DNA from: RGIG7332 sp045580305 | GTDB lineage: Bacteria; Bacillota; Clostridia; Oscillospirales; JAAYXM01 | Direction: 5' to 3' | Length of the DNA: 5,781 nucleotides | Assembly (NCBI GenBank): GCA_045580305.1 | Contig: JAZNNQ010000034.1 | Coordinates: 1 to 5,781 of the forward strand | Part shown: positions 5,648-5,781 of the stretch, piece by piece | Numbering within the stretch: the first letter of the stretch is position 1 | How the letters are laid out: every line of letters begins with the position of its first letter | Translations under genes and position numbers: made by a program | The notes under the pieces: model-generated | What the model saw: only the letters and a program-made list of their open reading frames with translations | Told to the model about the DNA's origin: nothing | Database searches by the model: none

Positions 5648-5723
5648 GCTGGTATAGCTCAATTGGCAGAGCAGCTGATTTGTAATCAGCAGGTTGTAGG
5701 TTCAAGTCCTATTACCAGCTCCA
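5648..5723 (+). tRNA. tRNA-Thr (anticodon UGU)
   Basis: A full 76-nt cloverleaf can be folded. The acceptor GCTGGTA (5648-5654) pairs perfectly with TACCAGC (5713-5719). The D stem is GCTC/GAGC. The anticodon stem GCTGA/TCAGC encloses loop TTTGTAA with anticodon TGT at 5681-5683. The T arm is GTAGG TTCAAGT CCTAT with one G-U pair. The discriminator is T5720 and the 3' CCA is encoded (5721-5723). It reads ACA and, by wobble, other ACN threonine codons. Confidence 0.97.
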
Positions 5724-5732
5724 ATTTAATAT

Positions 5733-5781
5733 GGGAGAATTCCCGAGTGGCCAAAGGGGGCAGACTGTAAATCTGTTGGCA
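5733..5781 (+). tRNA. tRNA-Tyr (anticodon GUA), cut by the window edge
   Basis: Begins 9 nt after tRNA-Thr. The acceptor 5' strand GGGAGAA (5733-5739) is followed by TT and the CCCGAGTGGCCAAAGGGGG D arm usual in bacterial tRNA-Tyr. The anticodon stem CAGA/TCTG encloses loop CTGTAAA with anticodon GTA at 5767-5769. TTGGCA at the edge is the start of the long class II variable arm. The T arm and acceptor 3' strand lie outside the window. Confidence 0.93.

Noticed and set aside
4915..5781. XRE gene beside tRNAs as a sign of an integrated element
   Set aside because: There is no integrase, no tRNA-derived direct repeat and no phage gene, and the tRNA genes look intact and in a normal cluster.

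Overview
The window looks like ordinary chromosomal DNA from an anaerobic, low-to-middle GC Gram-positive bacterium, most likely an uncultured gut-type Clostridia (Oscillospiraceae/Ruminococcaceae-like). The reasons are strong AAAGGAGG-type ribosome binding sites, consensus sigma-A promoters, a clostridial-type hexameric glutamate dehydrogenase, a secreted WG-repeat protein with a 'copper amine oxidase N-like' C-terminal module, and a stand-alone PduL-type phosphotransacylase. The taxon is inferred from family resemblance. No database search was possible.

Layout from left to right: (1) the last ~35 codons of an unidentified plus-strand gene; (2) a complete amidohydrolase-2 family TIM-barrel enzyme, probably in the same operon, ended by a perfect 14-bp hairpin terminator; (3) gdhA, glutamate dehydrogenase, with a strong RBS but no convincing promoter in the 48-nt gap; (4) a secreted 532-aa WG-repeat protein whose extended -10 promoter begins inside the gdhA stop codon; (5) a bidirectional terminator between convergent genes; (6) pduL on the minus strand, a phosphate acyltransferase with all expected zinc ligands but no microcompartment-targeting N-terminal extension; (7) a compact divergent promoter region; (8) a plus-strand XRE-family regulator with an unrecognised C-terminal half; (9) a strong promoter driving a tRNA cluster, tRNA-Thr(UGU) complete and tRNA-Tyr(GUA) cut by the window edge.

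Functionally the genes are a loose metabolic neighbourhood, not one system. Glutamate dehydrogenase joins carbon and nitrogen metabolism. PduL interconverts acyl-CoA and acyl-phosphate, which would allow acetate or propionate production with ATP formation by a kinase encoded elsewhere. The most plausible local regulatory link is between pduL and the divergent XRE regulator: their promoters lie back to back and the two -35 regions carry an inverted GTAAAGT/ACTTTAC pair. Lysine codon use suggests that the amidohydrolase and pduL are highly expressed, while gdhA uses a more mixed codon set.

There is no mobile element, CRISPR array, phage gene or clear novel multi-gene system here. No gene-free stretch exceeds 300 bases; the longest are the ~178-bp divergent promoter region and the 73-bp tRNA leader.
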